From Smallanthus sonchifolius (taxonomy: Eukaryota; Streptophyta; Magnoliopsida; Asterales; Asteraceae), in NCBI GenBank assembly GCA_023525975.1, contig JAKNSE010000034.1, forward strand, positions 62,001 through 126,000: a stretch of 64,000 nucleotides of DNA, read 5' to 3'. The notes beneath the pieces were generated by a model, which saw only the letters and a program-made list of their open reading frames with translations, did no database searches and was not told where the DNA came from. The stretch's first letter is position 1. Every line of letters starts with the position of its first letter. Of the stretch, positions 45,001 through 55,650 are shown piece after piece. A program made the translations under genes and the position numbers.

Positions 45001-45240
45001 TACAGCAAAGGCTCGGACACCCGAGATCACCCTGACAAACGGATCATCTTTCCGCCTGAAAAACAGAAACATGGTGACCCCTCCCCACATCACTCAAGAA
45101 AAAACACGCAACTGTAAAACACCTAACCCAACTGGAAAAACACCTAACTCAACTTGAAACATTTTGTCTCAAACGAGACTTGAATCCATAATCTTCCATT
45201 TAAAAAGAAATGAAGATACCACTAAACCATAAGACTCGGT
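45000..45240 (-). mobile_element. SINE-like tRNA-derived repeat
   Basis: On the minus strand TGGTTTAGTGGTATC (45215-45229) resembles an A box and GGATTCAAGTCTCG (45174-45187) a B box, in tRNA-like order and spacing. A roughly 170-base non-coding body with short internal repeats (ACACCTAACCCAACTGGAAA, ACACCTAACTCAACTTGAAA) follows. No target duplication identified. Confidence 0.45.
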
Positions 45241-45783
45241 ATAAGAATCTCTATGAAAAAGCAAATGAATACAAAAGATGTTAATGTAAAACGGAGCGTG
45301 TATTTGAAAAACATTGGGATGACACACCCGTAAAGAAAGGTTTTAACGTTGTTGTATCCGGAGAAGGTCGTTCTGCCACAATGTGAAAACGTCAATTTTG
45401 ACTTCATAGAAAATAACAATCTTTTTAATATTCTTGTTCCCACTTCAAAAAGTCAAAGCAACTACTATTTGAGGTATTCTAGGCGTTGAATGGGCATATG
45501 AGCATATCCCACAACTTGACCAATATGAACATATTCATTTTACATTTTTATGTAAAAGAATAGTTTAGTTTTTATTTTGTAAGACAAAGCTAATCTCCTT
45601 AAATTAGGATTGGGTAAAAACTGACCCAAACAATCTAATACAAGCTGAAAGCGAGAGTCAAATACCAGAATTCAAACTCAAGACCTATTAGGCCATAAGC
45701 TTTACCTCAATATCAGGCTACTACTTAGGTCGTGAGCTTATTATTTGAGTTGAGATCAAGATGTGTTGTTTTCTAAATATATA

Positions 45784-46376
45784 TCTATACTTCTATACTA
45801 TATAATAAATAAAAATAATTTATGTCACGTGTCGTTTTCACATCTTTTGTTACCATTTTTTTTCGCTTCTCTCTCTTATTAAATACATATTTCCTTTTTT
45901 AATAATGATTTATATTTAAAGAAAATTATTAATTATACTAATAAAAAATATTTAATTTAAATTATCTCTTATTTTAAGAAACTTTGAAATTTAATTATGT
46001 TTTGTTTATCTTTTTTTTTCTTTTTTTTTGAAAGGCAAATTTCTTAATTCCTGTTCAGAGTGGGACTTGAACCCATGACCTCTCAAAACCTTGGTGTTCC
46101 TTAGAGGATTTTCCTCTATCATTGGGCCACAAACCCCAATATGTGTTTTTTTTAACTAAATAGTGATGCAAGTTAACTTATATTAAATAGAAATTAATGT
46201 ATTCAAACTGTGTAGTATACAAGTTTTTAAAAATATAAACTTTTTATTACTAAGTATATAACATTACATTTTATCAACCCGTGTAATACACGAGTTTTTA
46301 AAATATAGTTATTTTATTACTAAGTATATAATATTATATTTTATCAACCCGTGTGATACACCGGATTTTAACCTAG
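45784..46376 (+). mobile_element. Helitron, non-autonomous copy 5, with a SINE-like insert
   Basis: It starts TCTATACTTCTATACTATAT after A; the start motif is partly doubled. GTCACGTGTCG and CTCTCTCTTATTAAATA follow. It ends CCGTGTGATACACCGGATTT then TAACCTAG before T (46377). The tRNA-like repeat at 46030-46140 lies inside. Non-coding. Confidence 0.7.
46030..46140 (-). mobile_element. tRNA-related SINE head
   Basis: The minus strand reads TGGCCCAATGATAGAGG (about 46113-46129), close to an A box, and GGGTTCAAGTCCCAC (46060-46074), a near-perfect B box. Between them the sequence does not fold as a tRNA cloverleaf, so this is a SINE-type relic, not a tRNA gene. Confidence 0.55.
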
Positions 46377-46407
<31 letters not shown>

Positions 46408-46450
46408 GTATATATATATATGTGTGTGTGTATACATATATATACATATA
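46377..46450. repeat. compound TA/TG microsatellite
   Basis: TATATATA tracts interrupted by TGTA and GTGTGTGTG run directly from the Helitron 3' end. Confidence 0.85.
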
Positions 46451-46639
46451 AAGATAATAAGAAAACTCAATGTTTATGACAACCAAAAAAACTACTTATT
46501 TAAGGTAAAACAAAAATAATAAAAAATCATTACTCAAAAAATAAATCAAAAATTAAAAAACTACTTCGGAGCCGTTGTTCCTCACGTCGTCCTCGTTCAA
46601 AAAAAAAAACTCGAAAAGTAGTGGATTTAGCTTTTGGAC

Positions 46640-46830
46640 GTAGTTTTTTGGAGGGGTGGGGGGTTTAGGTTTCTGGGGGGTGGGTGAGGGGGTAGGTGGG
46701 GTTAGGTTTTTGGGTGGGGGTGGGACTTTTTGGTTTAGTTTAGGTTTTTGCGAGGTGGGTGGGGTGGGTTTAGGTTTTTGGGTGGGAGTGGGTGGGGGTT
46801 AGGTTTTTGAGGGTGAGTTGAGTTTTTGGG
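46640..46830 (+). repeat. G-rich minisatellite with quadruplex potential
   Basis: Irregular units of the type GGGTGGGG-TTTAGG-TTTTTGGG repeat over about 190 bases, with many GGG runs on the plus strand and almost no C. The TTTAGG phrases recall but do not equal the plant telomere repeat TTTAGGG. No coding potential. Confidence 0.75.
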
Positions 46831-46902
46831 TGTACTACACATATGCAGTAGAAGTTTTTTGGTTTTCTCATTAAAATAAGTTTTCTAGTGAACTCACCCA
46901 TA

Positions 46903-47235
46903 TATATATATATATATATATATATATCCACAAAGTTAGGCGAAAACCGAGAAAACCACATCATTTCAGACAATTTTTTAATTTACGTATACGTATCCAA
47001 AAACATTTTTTTTTGATTTACGTATACGTAACCATATTTTTTTTGTTTTATGTTTACGTATACGTAACGCTATGTGTAAAAATGTTTTTTTTAAATGTTT
47101 AATATTAAATTGATACTCTTATAAATAAAAATAAAATAAAACAAAAAATAAATATGATTATATGATTGGGTAAAATTGATTTTTTTAGTGGTTTTCTCGG
47201 TTTTCGCCTAACTTGTGGTTTTCTCGGGAACCCTC

Positions 47236-47287
<52 letters not shown>
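46903..47287. repeat. foldback repeat bounded by (TA)n tracts
   Basis: The arm at about 46935-46958 (GTTAGGCGAAAACCGAGAAA) is inverted at 47193-47217 (TTTCTCGGTTTTCGCCTAAC). TA microsatellites lie outside both arms: 46903-46927 and 47239-47287, the latter about 24 units. TTTACGTATACGTA phrases fill the loop. A MITE-like element inserted in TA repeats is the simplest reading. Confidence 0.65.
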
Positions 47288-47290
<3 letters not shown>

Positions 47291-47585
47291 CAAGATCAGA
47301 TTCTTTTGTAGGACCTATCATTTTATAGAGAATATAACCGGTTATGTCAACTTAAATGAATCTCAATCTTTGGTTAGTCGTAACTAGTATAACTACTAAT
47401 ATAATGGTTAGTTGTTAGTTATGGTTTCATCCTGCTATAATCAACAAGTGGTTATTACAAACTATTTTTAGTCAGATTTTTAAAGTTATAATATTAATCA
47501 CAACTTCAGGATGGTTTGTCAAAGAAATTGAAATTTGAAAAAATTAGATTTCTAACTCAAATTTGTTAAAAGGTTTAGAATTTAG

Positions 47586-48375
47586 GGAAAATATCATATA
47601 TCCCCCCAGAAACATAGGTAAATATCATATATATACCCAACCAAAACTAGAAATATCATATATATCCCTTACAAACATGTAAAAATATCATATATACTCA
47701 TTTCATTAAAAACAATTTAGGAAGTGACCATTTTACCCTTCTTTTACTAATATTTTAAATTTGTATATTTATCCATTTCATACTTTAAAATTTCATATTT
47801 ACCAATCAACAATAATTTTGTTGAAACATAAGATTCACCCATTTCATTAAGAAAAGTGTTTTAAGCTTCTCGTTTTTATAATTTTTCAAGTTTCTTTTAT
47901 AACATGCATGGATCAAATTTCTTTTATAATCATGAAGTAAATTAGGTCTACCTATTCGATGCATAAGAAATTAAAATTAAAAATAGAGAACCATATAAAA
48001 GTGGATATAAATCCGATTACTCAGAATCTCTCAACCTATCCACATGGAGATGAAATCTACTATACAAATCAACATTAGATGGAAACTTGAAAAACTAAAC
48101 AAGAAATTTGCGATTGAATCAATTTATTTGATTTGGAATAGATGCGATGCTTAGACTTGTGATTGAATCAATTGAATCTATGAAGAAGTTGAAGAAAACT
48201 TTGAAGGATGTTGGTAAAAGTTAAAAAATAGATTAAAAGATCTGTATATTTGATAAGGGCAAAATGGTCATAAACAAAATATTAATTTAAATTAGGTATA
48301 TATGATATTTTATATTTTAGTTGGGTATATATATGATATTATTTAAGTTTATAAGGGAATATATGAAATTCTCCG
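47586..48375. mobile_element. foldback element with ATATCATATAT-rich inverted ends
   Basis: GGGAAAATATCATATATCCC at 47585 and AAATATCATATATATACCCA further in are mirrored by TGGGTATATATATGATATT (48322) and GGGAATATATGAAATTCTCC (48354). The arms are long but imperfect, about 100 bases; the centre is AT-rich and non-coding. Termini were not fixed exactly. Confidence 0.55.
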
Positions 48376-48379
48376 TAGA

Positions 48380-49668
48380 ATTTAAAGAAATAGAAATTTC
48401 TTATATATTTTATTAACAAAACAATCATAAAAGAATTTAAATTCTAATTTTAATTCGAATTTCTTTACAAATTGAAAGAAATGTTGAATTAATTCACATG
48501 AATTCTTTTGAGGAAATTTATTTCAATTGCATTTATTTTCGCGTCTCAAATTAAAAAAATATATGAACAGCCAACAAAACAAATTATATTATAAGACTAG
48601 CAAAATGCTAGGATCACCAAGTATACATCCTCCAAATAAATAAATAGAAATATCGCCTAGTCAAGATATATTAAAATCACAACATTGATCTCAATTTTAG
48701 GAAGCACCATTCGACAGGGATTTTCACCATAAAAATGAAAGACATTTAATTTCTTCTACAATCCTCTCAGGGGACATCTTCCTTTGATTGAAAACCATAG
48801 TATCACCATGTGAATATTATATCATTGGAATTATTTTCAATAAAAATTTAGAACCGAGCAGATTAGGAATAGAATACAACTCTAATTTTTTTAAATTCCA
48901 ATGAACCAAACACCCACTTAAAGAGCATTTAGTTTGCTCAAGTTTAATGAAATTAAAATATGAAATTTGGTTCGCGGGAATTCGTTATGAATTCAAAAGA
49001 AAAACATTTTTTTATTGTGATGAAGAGATTTGGAATTAAATTACTTCAAGATAAATCCTTTCAAACAATGAGGAAATTTAAACAAAGAAGTTGGAATCTC
49101 CCTCACCATCGACACCACTAGCGTCGCCACTACACAATTGCTACAATCACCGCTCTTATCGTAACACCAACCACCGCCATCACCACCACTCCTTCAAAAC
49201 AAATTTATGAACCAAATGCTTCCCGGGTTAAAAAAAAAAGAGTTTCCAAAAATAAAAATTTGGGCCCATAAGATCACATTATTGGTCTTCACTAATATAT
49301 ATATATATATAGGTACTTTAATCAACAAATAATTTGTTTCTTAAATTTGGTAATAAAAACACGTTATTCCAATACTAAAAAAAATGATTTAGGAGACTCT
49401 ATGTACCAGAACCACATTTTGTACTTATTTCACCTCAAGCAATTTCTTTTTTAGTTTTTTTTATTCATTTTACTCGTTAGATAAGATTAGGCCAATTTTT
49501 TATTTTTTTTTGTCAATCCTAATTTTCTTTAAAATTATTTTATTAATAAAATATGTTTATTAATATATCAAAAGTTATCTATTGTCAAGAAATCGTTGAA
49601 TATAAAGTTAATTTTATTTGGGATACTTTATTTGGTTATTAAAAGATACTTGTGAAAAAAAGGCATCT
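48380..49668. other. intergenic, no gene
   Basis: AT-rich spacer with a MITE-like end near 48905 (CAATGAACCAAACACCC) and a CACCAC-rich stretch at 49110-49190. No gene recognised. Confidence 0.4.
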
Positions 49669-49741
49669 GCGCTCGTGGCCTAATGGATAAGGCGTCTGAC
49701 TTCTAATCAGGCGATTGTGGGTTCGAGTCCCACCGGGCGTG
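49669..49741 (+). tRNA. trnR-UCU: tRNA-Arg (anticodon UCU)
   Basis: A 73-base cloverleaf. The acceptor GCGCTCG pairs with CGGGCGT including G-U pairs. The A box TGGCCTAATGG lies in the D arm. The anticodon arm is TCTGA-CTTCTAA-TCAGG with TCT at 49702-49704. The T arm GTGGGTTCGAGTCCCAC holds a perfect B box. No intron and no encoded CCA; a T-rich tract (GTTTTTATTTTTT) just downstream fits pol III termination. It reads AGA codons. Confidence 0.96.
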
Positions 49742-50350
49742 TTTTTATTTTTTCAATTTACTTAGTTGCTAGTGATGTGGAATTTATTTAGATATATTTG
49801 GTTAAGTTTCGCTTACTTTTAAGTTATATGTACATATCTTTTGAAACATTATTTCCTTCATCAAAAATTGCTTTTAGGAGCTTATTTTCAAGTACTTTTG
49901 TAAGAACGGTTCATTTTGTCGTTGTTGCTCCAAAAATATTCAATATTTCACCCCTTTTCCTGATTCAACAATTTACAGAGAATCTGACCGCTTATAACAG
50001 ATAACCACGGAAGTGTGTTGAATTTAGAGGTGGAAAAATGGGCGAAGCATGTAATTGATCAAAATTGGTAACTTTTATATGGGTTGAATTTGGTTGGCTC
50101 AAAGATTTTTATCTTTTTATTAAAAGTATTTATCTGATATAATATTATTACAGATGTCACATCATTTTTAATAAAAATTAATTGAATAATTTAGGAGGTT
50201 TACTTTTAGTGACTTAAGTCGTGTACTATATACTAGCAATGCAATTAGTAGTTCTTGCATCATAAATGTGAACTCCTTTGTTGCGACAGACTGAAATCAC
50301 AAATGTATGCAAGTATGCCTATGGTTCAGATGTAAATGCCAATTCCTCAA
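49742..50350. other. intergenic, no gene
   Basis: AT-rich. GAGGTGGAAAAATGGGCG at 50028 looks like one end of a hAT-type MITE but lacks a partner. Confidence 0.35.
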
Positions 50351-50778
50351 TCTATAACTATACTATATAATAAATAAAGGTTTTTACATTCCATATGTCG
50401 CCTCCATATTAATTCTTATCAGTTTTTCCCGTCTCTTTTTTATTAAATGCACATCCATCTTTAAATAATAATATACGTTTAAAGAAAATATTAATTATAC
50501 TAATAAAACATATTTATTTTTAATTAATACTTATTATAATAAACTTTAAAATCTAATTATGTAACTTTTATTTTTCAATCAAATAATAAATGAAAATCAA
50601 ATTACATTAAATAGTATTTAACGTATTTTCGAAACTCAATTATATACTAATTTTTACATATTTTAAATTTTGTTTTCTATCATTAGTATATGATACATTT
50701 TTACACCTGTAAAATATACACATAAAGATTTACGAATATTATGTATTGATATTTTTCACCCCGTGTGTAATACACATT
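50351..50778 (+). mobile_element. Helitron, non-autonomous copy 6 (3' end decayed)
   Basis: It starts TCTATAACTATACTATATAA and continues AAATAAAGGTTTTTACATTC, with the family phrase GTCTCTTTTTTATTAAATGC. The 3' side reaches CACCCCGTGTGTAATACACA but lacks the second half of the hairpin and the CTAG end. Non-coding; it lies just downstream of the resistance pseudogene. Confidence 0.6.
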
Positions 50779-50979
50779 ACATAAAAAGAATTTGACCATA
50801 GATGCCTTAGAATATGCAGTTTTGTCAAAATTCAAACATGAAACTAATGTTACCATCATGAAAGCATCCTTAAAAGTTGCTACTTCTGTGGCATGCTGAA
50901 AGAAATACAGGTAGACTGCATGTAAGGTTGTATTTGCATGCTGTGAAAAAGATGAAGAAATGGAGGGAGGAAAGTAATG

Positions 50980-53401
50980 TTACCATGGAGAATCAATACT
51001 GATTTTGGGAATGTGAGAAATTCTAGGCCAATCCTTTTCACACCTTTTACTTAAATGTTTACATCTCATTATCTCAAGTTCATTTAGATTTTTGAAACTT
51101 TGAATCTCACCCGGTAGAGAATGTAATTCCTCGCACCCTTGAAAACTTAAATCCTGGAGTTTTGGAAGGTTACTTGGCAAGGAAACCAATTTTGGACACT
51201 CGTAAATGTGTAATTCTTGTAAACAAAGAAAGGTATTGGTCTCTCCTAACATGTTTTTCTCGTCATCATGAAAACATTTCAAACCCCATGTCGATGACCC
51301 TAAGATTGGGCAATCTCCCAAGTGGTGGAGTGTGCTCACAGTTCCTACACCAAAAAAAACCAACTTCAACCAGATTCCTTAAATTGACCATCCAACATGG
51401 AGAAATAATCTTTCCCATGTAATCAAATATTCTTGAGACACGGATTTGGTTCTAGTCACTTCTTCATCATATGCAAACATTTCCGGTTTTACTTCCTCTT
51501 ATAGAAAGTTCCGACCAATTCAACATCAAAACCATCAAGTTTCTTTAGATTGGCACTTTTAGCCTCGCTTAAACCTCCAACATTCTCCAATCCTGATATC
51601 GTCAACTCCCCCTCAAGAATATCTAGGTCCCCTAGTTCCCCAATTTTTGCCCCACTCTTGTTGCCAATAGGAAACCGTGAAAGTATTCGAAAGGAAATTT
51701 AGTTCTTTGATTCCTAATGGCAAATGCTGTAGTGAAAAACAAGAATTGATTTACAAACGTTGAAGATCACACATGTATCTCAAACCTTCAGGCATCTTAC
51801 GTAGTTTTTGACAAAAACACAAAAGCAACACTTGCAAGTTTTGGAGATAAATAACCGACTCAGGTAAAACTTCTATACTTGAGTATGATAAATTCAAGTA
51901 TTTAAGGTGTTTGAGTTTGCAAATTGATTCAGGCAATGTTCTCAACCCAATACCATACAAGTGTAATACCCTTAGATACGCGTGGTTGAAAATATGGCTA
52001 ATGCTACCTTCATATATATTTCCAAACATGAATACTGACCTTAGTGATGTTAACTCTCCTAAATCCTCCGGTGAAAAGGGAAAATCTAGGGATGATGAAC
52101 TCAAATGAAGCACATCATTTGGTATTATAAACTCCTTACCGGGATTTATTACTAAACACTCGTGTCTCATCACATGTCATGCATCAGATCATGTATTTTG
52201 TATCTCTCTTCCAGGTATTCATTGTCATTAACGACATGGAAGAAAGACCTCCAAACCAAACTATTTAAAATTTCCTTCCCAAGCACATACAAGTCTATTT
52301 CTCCTCTGGGTAGAATGAACCCATTTGACACCCACAACTGAATCAATACATCCTTTTTGATACCATAGCCTTTAGGAAACAAACAACAATAAGCAAAGCA
52401 TCTTTTTAAATGTGGAAGCAAGTTATCATAGCTTAGCTTCAAAATAGCAGGAAGGACGTTAATTTCTTCCAATTCCCATATGTTGTTGTCTTTCACACTT
52501 TGCCCGTCGCTTGTACTACTTTTTGACCACATTAAGCTACCCGAAGTCTTCACCGCCAAAGGAAGTCCTTTACATTTCCCAACTATTTCCCTTCCAATAA
52601 GCTCTAGCTCAGTTATGTCTACATGCTCTATTCTTTCTTCAAATGCAAGGTTCTTGAATATTAACCACGAGTCCTTTTCTGATAAACATCCTAGCTTATG
52701 TTGCAAGTTTGGAACCTTAGCCGTCATTCGGCTAGTTGTATGGGAACGTGTTGTCATCACAACAATACTTCCTTCTGCCCCACAACTTAATGTTTTACTT
52801 AATTGGTCCCACTTGGTTTGTCTTCAATCCAAACGTCATCTAGTACAATAAAAAATTTCTTTCCTCTTAACTTGCTTTGAAGGGACTCTTGCAACGTCTC
52901 TACATGTGTAAGTGTACACCCACATTTATCTATGGATTCAATTATTTTTCTCATTATCTCTTTAACTTGGAAGTTTTCAGAGATGTACACCCAACATTTT
53001 AACCCGAGCCTTTCATGGTTATAGACTAATTGAACTAGAGTAGTCTTTCCAACACCTCCCATACACCTGAATCTCACCATTATCATATTTTCCTATATCT
53101 TTGTTACATATCTTTTCAACTACCATCTCCGTCTCTTCATTTCTTTAGAAGATAAGCGAAGATTTTATAAGCGAGCTAGTTTCCCTATATGGCATCTCAC
53201 CTTCAACTCCCACACCTACATGATTTATGTCACCTAGGGTCAAATTTAACTCAAATCTCTTGCTTGCAATGGCATCTAGTTTTTTTTCTTATGGCTTTGA
53301 CTTTGTGAGCAGTCCTCATACGGAACATTATGATTGGAGGAGAAGAAGGCTCTTACCCTGTATTTGATTCCTCTTTCTTTGTGTAGACGTTGTAGCATAG
53401 C
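50980..53401 (-). pseudogene. CC-NB-LRR disease resistance pseudogene: NB-ARC and LRR part
   Basis: Encodes the C-terminal bulk of a CNL immune receptor (RGA type), split from its coiled coil by a copia element. In order on the minus strand: the end of the CC region (YRVRAFFSS), the linker HKVKAIRKK, P-loop GGVGKTT, RNBS-A region, kinase-2 FFIVLDDVW (52799-53086), RNBS-B VVMTTRS, GLPLA, RNBS-D CFAYCCLFPKG, MHD-like IHDLMHDM (52170-52760), then LRRs (LRTLPESICKLKHLKYLNLS, 51751-52173) and a C-terminal LRR block (50980-51369). Lesions seen: an A-run frameshift near 53283, a TAA at 53145-53147, frame breaks near 53065, 52810 and 52172, and more in 51370-51750. It cannot give a full product. Confidence 0.9.
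53397..53401. other. target-site duplication of the copia element (left)
   Basis: ATAGC here and at 60898-60902 flank the element exactly, the 5-bp duplication made by LTR-element integrase. Confidence 0.95.
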
Positions 53402-54222
53402 TGTTGGATTTTATGGACCGACCCGATGGACAACACGACTGACCGAGCTATGACCCGTAAGAGTTACACCTTGGGCAACGAACATTAAATCCACTTAACC
53501 CGCTTAACTGGTAATTACAAACTGTTTTGCGAGACGATATATTTTATATATATTCGTTACACGGGATTTATTATTTATACAGGTTTATAAATAATAATTT
53601 ATATTTATTGTTTTAATCCTTTTATTAAAACATTAAAACAGGTTCGAGCTTTTTGCATCTCGTATTGGACTTTAGGTCTGGATACGATTAGTAGGGTTTA
53701 TAATTATTATATAATTATAATCACCTTATATGCAAAAAAAAAGTGGATCGTAGACAGCCAAAAAAAAAGAAAGAAGAAAAATAAGAACTCACGTTGACTT
53801 CTTGTTTCTTTTTCCCGAGCAGCTATCGGCCAAACAAGAATCAAAAGAAATCGATTTTCTTCTTTGGCAATTTCTGGCCACCAGCCCTGCCACCGCACGT
53901 CGCCTTGTCTGGCGATCTCCGGTGCCACCCATTCCCGCGTTATCGGTTCGTGATCTAGCATCGGTTCATTGTACCTAGGTGTCTCAACCGGTTAATTATT
54001 AACCCCTAAGGTATAATTAATCTCATTGGTAGTTAGATCTTAAATCTTATTCCGTATTCGTATGTTTTGTAACCCAGATCCTGTCGGGTTTTATTTTGTG
54101 TTGAATCGGTTTCGTTCCGCTGCGTTTTAATAATTACTAAATAGTTATTATTAATCTATAATTACTTATCAACCGTTTTTTATAACTAATATAACTGATC
54201 ACCACTAGTAAAAACCCCAATA
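53402..54222 (+). repeat. copia 5' LTR, 821 bp
   Basis: It starts TGTTGG and ends CCAATA, where the 3' LTR has CCAACA, so the terminal CA has mutated to TA. The reading frame at 53707-53961 on the other strand is chance; the same sequence recurs in the 3' LTR. Confidence 0.95.
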
Positions 54223-54223
54223 G

Positions 54224-54235
54224 TGGTATCAGAGC
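54224..54235 (+). other. copia primer-binding site
   Basis: TGGTATCAGAGC begins one base after the 5' LTR, complementary to initiator tRNA-Met. Confidence 0.92.
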
Positions 54236-55650
54236 CTTGGTTACGACATACGAATCGGATCCGGTCTTTTAACCGGTTATAGATCACAAACTTTAACTTG
54301 TTTAAAGTTCCTGATCTAGATCTTTTTAGGGCAATTTTTATTTATTTATTTTGGTCAAAGTTTTTTATTTATTTTAGTTGACCAAAAGGATTGCCCAGTT
54401 ATTTGATTGTATTAAATATGTAAATCTGGCCCGACCCTGTCTTGTGTTTGTTTTCTGTTTTTGGTTTTATGGTTTGGCTCATTCGATGGCTCAAAATTGT
54501 AATAGATTAGCTTTTATGTTTTGGCCCACTTTGATGGATCAAAGTTGTAATAGCTTAGGGTTTTATTTTTTTTTGTATTCTGTATAAATATTGTAAAGAT
54601 AAAGACCCAAAGACAAAACAGAAGACGGAGACAGGATCTTGGATTTAGTGGGAGTCACACGGAACAGCTAAATGCATGCACGAAGTTCATCCATGTGGTT
54701 GTTTGTGTGTTGTGACCCCGTGACCTAGTTCGGTCTTGCTATTAGGCTCTAGCGAGATCGTTTGATCTTACAAATGTTATAACGTACCGACCAAATACCA
54801 AAATTTTCACAATCAAATTAATAACAAGTTCTAAACTTTTTTTTACAACTTGTGGATACTTTATATTAAAACAAACAGTTTGTTTTTAAAATAAATTATA
54901 ACCAATAAAGTTTTGCAATTTAAACTAATTTTAAATTTTCAAAACGAATAACTTAATAGTTCATTTAAACTATTAACTTTTAATTGGTTAATTACATCGC
55001 GGCAAACTTAGTTTTAATAGGTTATTTAAAATTAAGTGTCCCGAGAGATGAAAGGGTTCATCACGTTGTCACGATCTAATATATAGTAAAACTGGATTTT
55101 ACAACACACGTATGATTTATCATTCGTTGTGTTTGACCCTATTCGGTAAACACTAAAATTAAATCCCATATTTAAAATCTTTAGTCTATGTCATCCTACT
55201 ATAAGGAACACTTGGGGAATAACGTGAAACACCAGTGTTTGGAGCCACAGCACCGCACTTGGTGCGTAACCTATCCCTCCAAGGTGCAATGGTTTCGTTG
55301 ACACATCCGGCCCTTCCACATGTACCTGTACTAGGGCGACTATTACTTTTCTCTCTATTACATGCCCCAGCTGTATGGAGACCAAAAGTGGGCATAGATG
55401 AGGCTAAACGTATTAATGCATAGACAAGAGTTGTCTTAGCGGCCTCATACTCAAGAATTGTACATTTTTCCACAATTGGCAATTATTGTCAGTCTGCCTA
55501 AATCACTTACTAATGTTGCGTGCCACAGCCGCCATTACTAATTGATATAACCAGATTCTCTATTCTTAATCTATTATTGCCATGGGTCATTAATATAAGA
55601 ATTTATTACATCCAAAATACTAATTAAAATTTAATTTGCTTATTTAACAG
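54236..55650 (+). other. copia leader region
   Basis: About 1.4 kb between PBS and the first gag ATG. It carries the expected packaging and leader functions by position only. A GC-richer block at 55190-55480 has open frames on both strands with no recognisable domain, so I do not call a gene. Confidence 0.55.

Noticed and set aside
46060..46135. Possible tRNA gene on the minus strand
   Set aside because: A and B boxes are present but acceptor and anticodon stems do not pair; a SINE relic is the better reading.
33785..46376. Recurring CCCGTGTAATACACGGG palindromes considered as CRISPR-like repeats
   Set aside because: Spacing is hundreds to thousands of bases and each copy ends a Helitron; this is a plant nuclear sequence.
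53707..53961. 84-residue minus-strand frame, with a near copy at 60400-60636
   Set aside because: It is the same LTR sequence twice; conservation reflects recent LTR duplication, not coding.
54378..54587. 69-residue hydrophobic frame in the copia leader
   Set aside because: T-rich sequence gives Phe/Leu-rich translation by composition; not a credible membrane protein.
55186..55482. 98-residue open frame on the minus strand in the copia leader
   Set aside because: Frames are open on both strands in a locally GC-richer stretch; no domain, no start context, and it lies in a retrotransposon leader.
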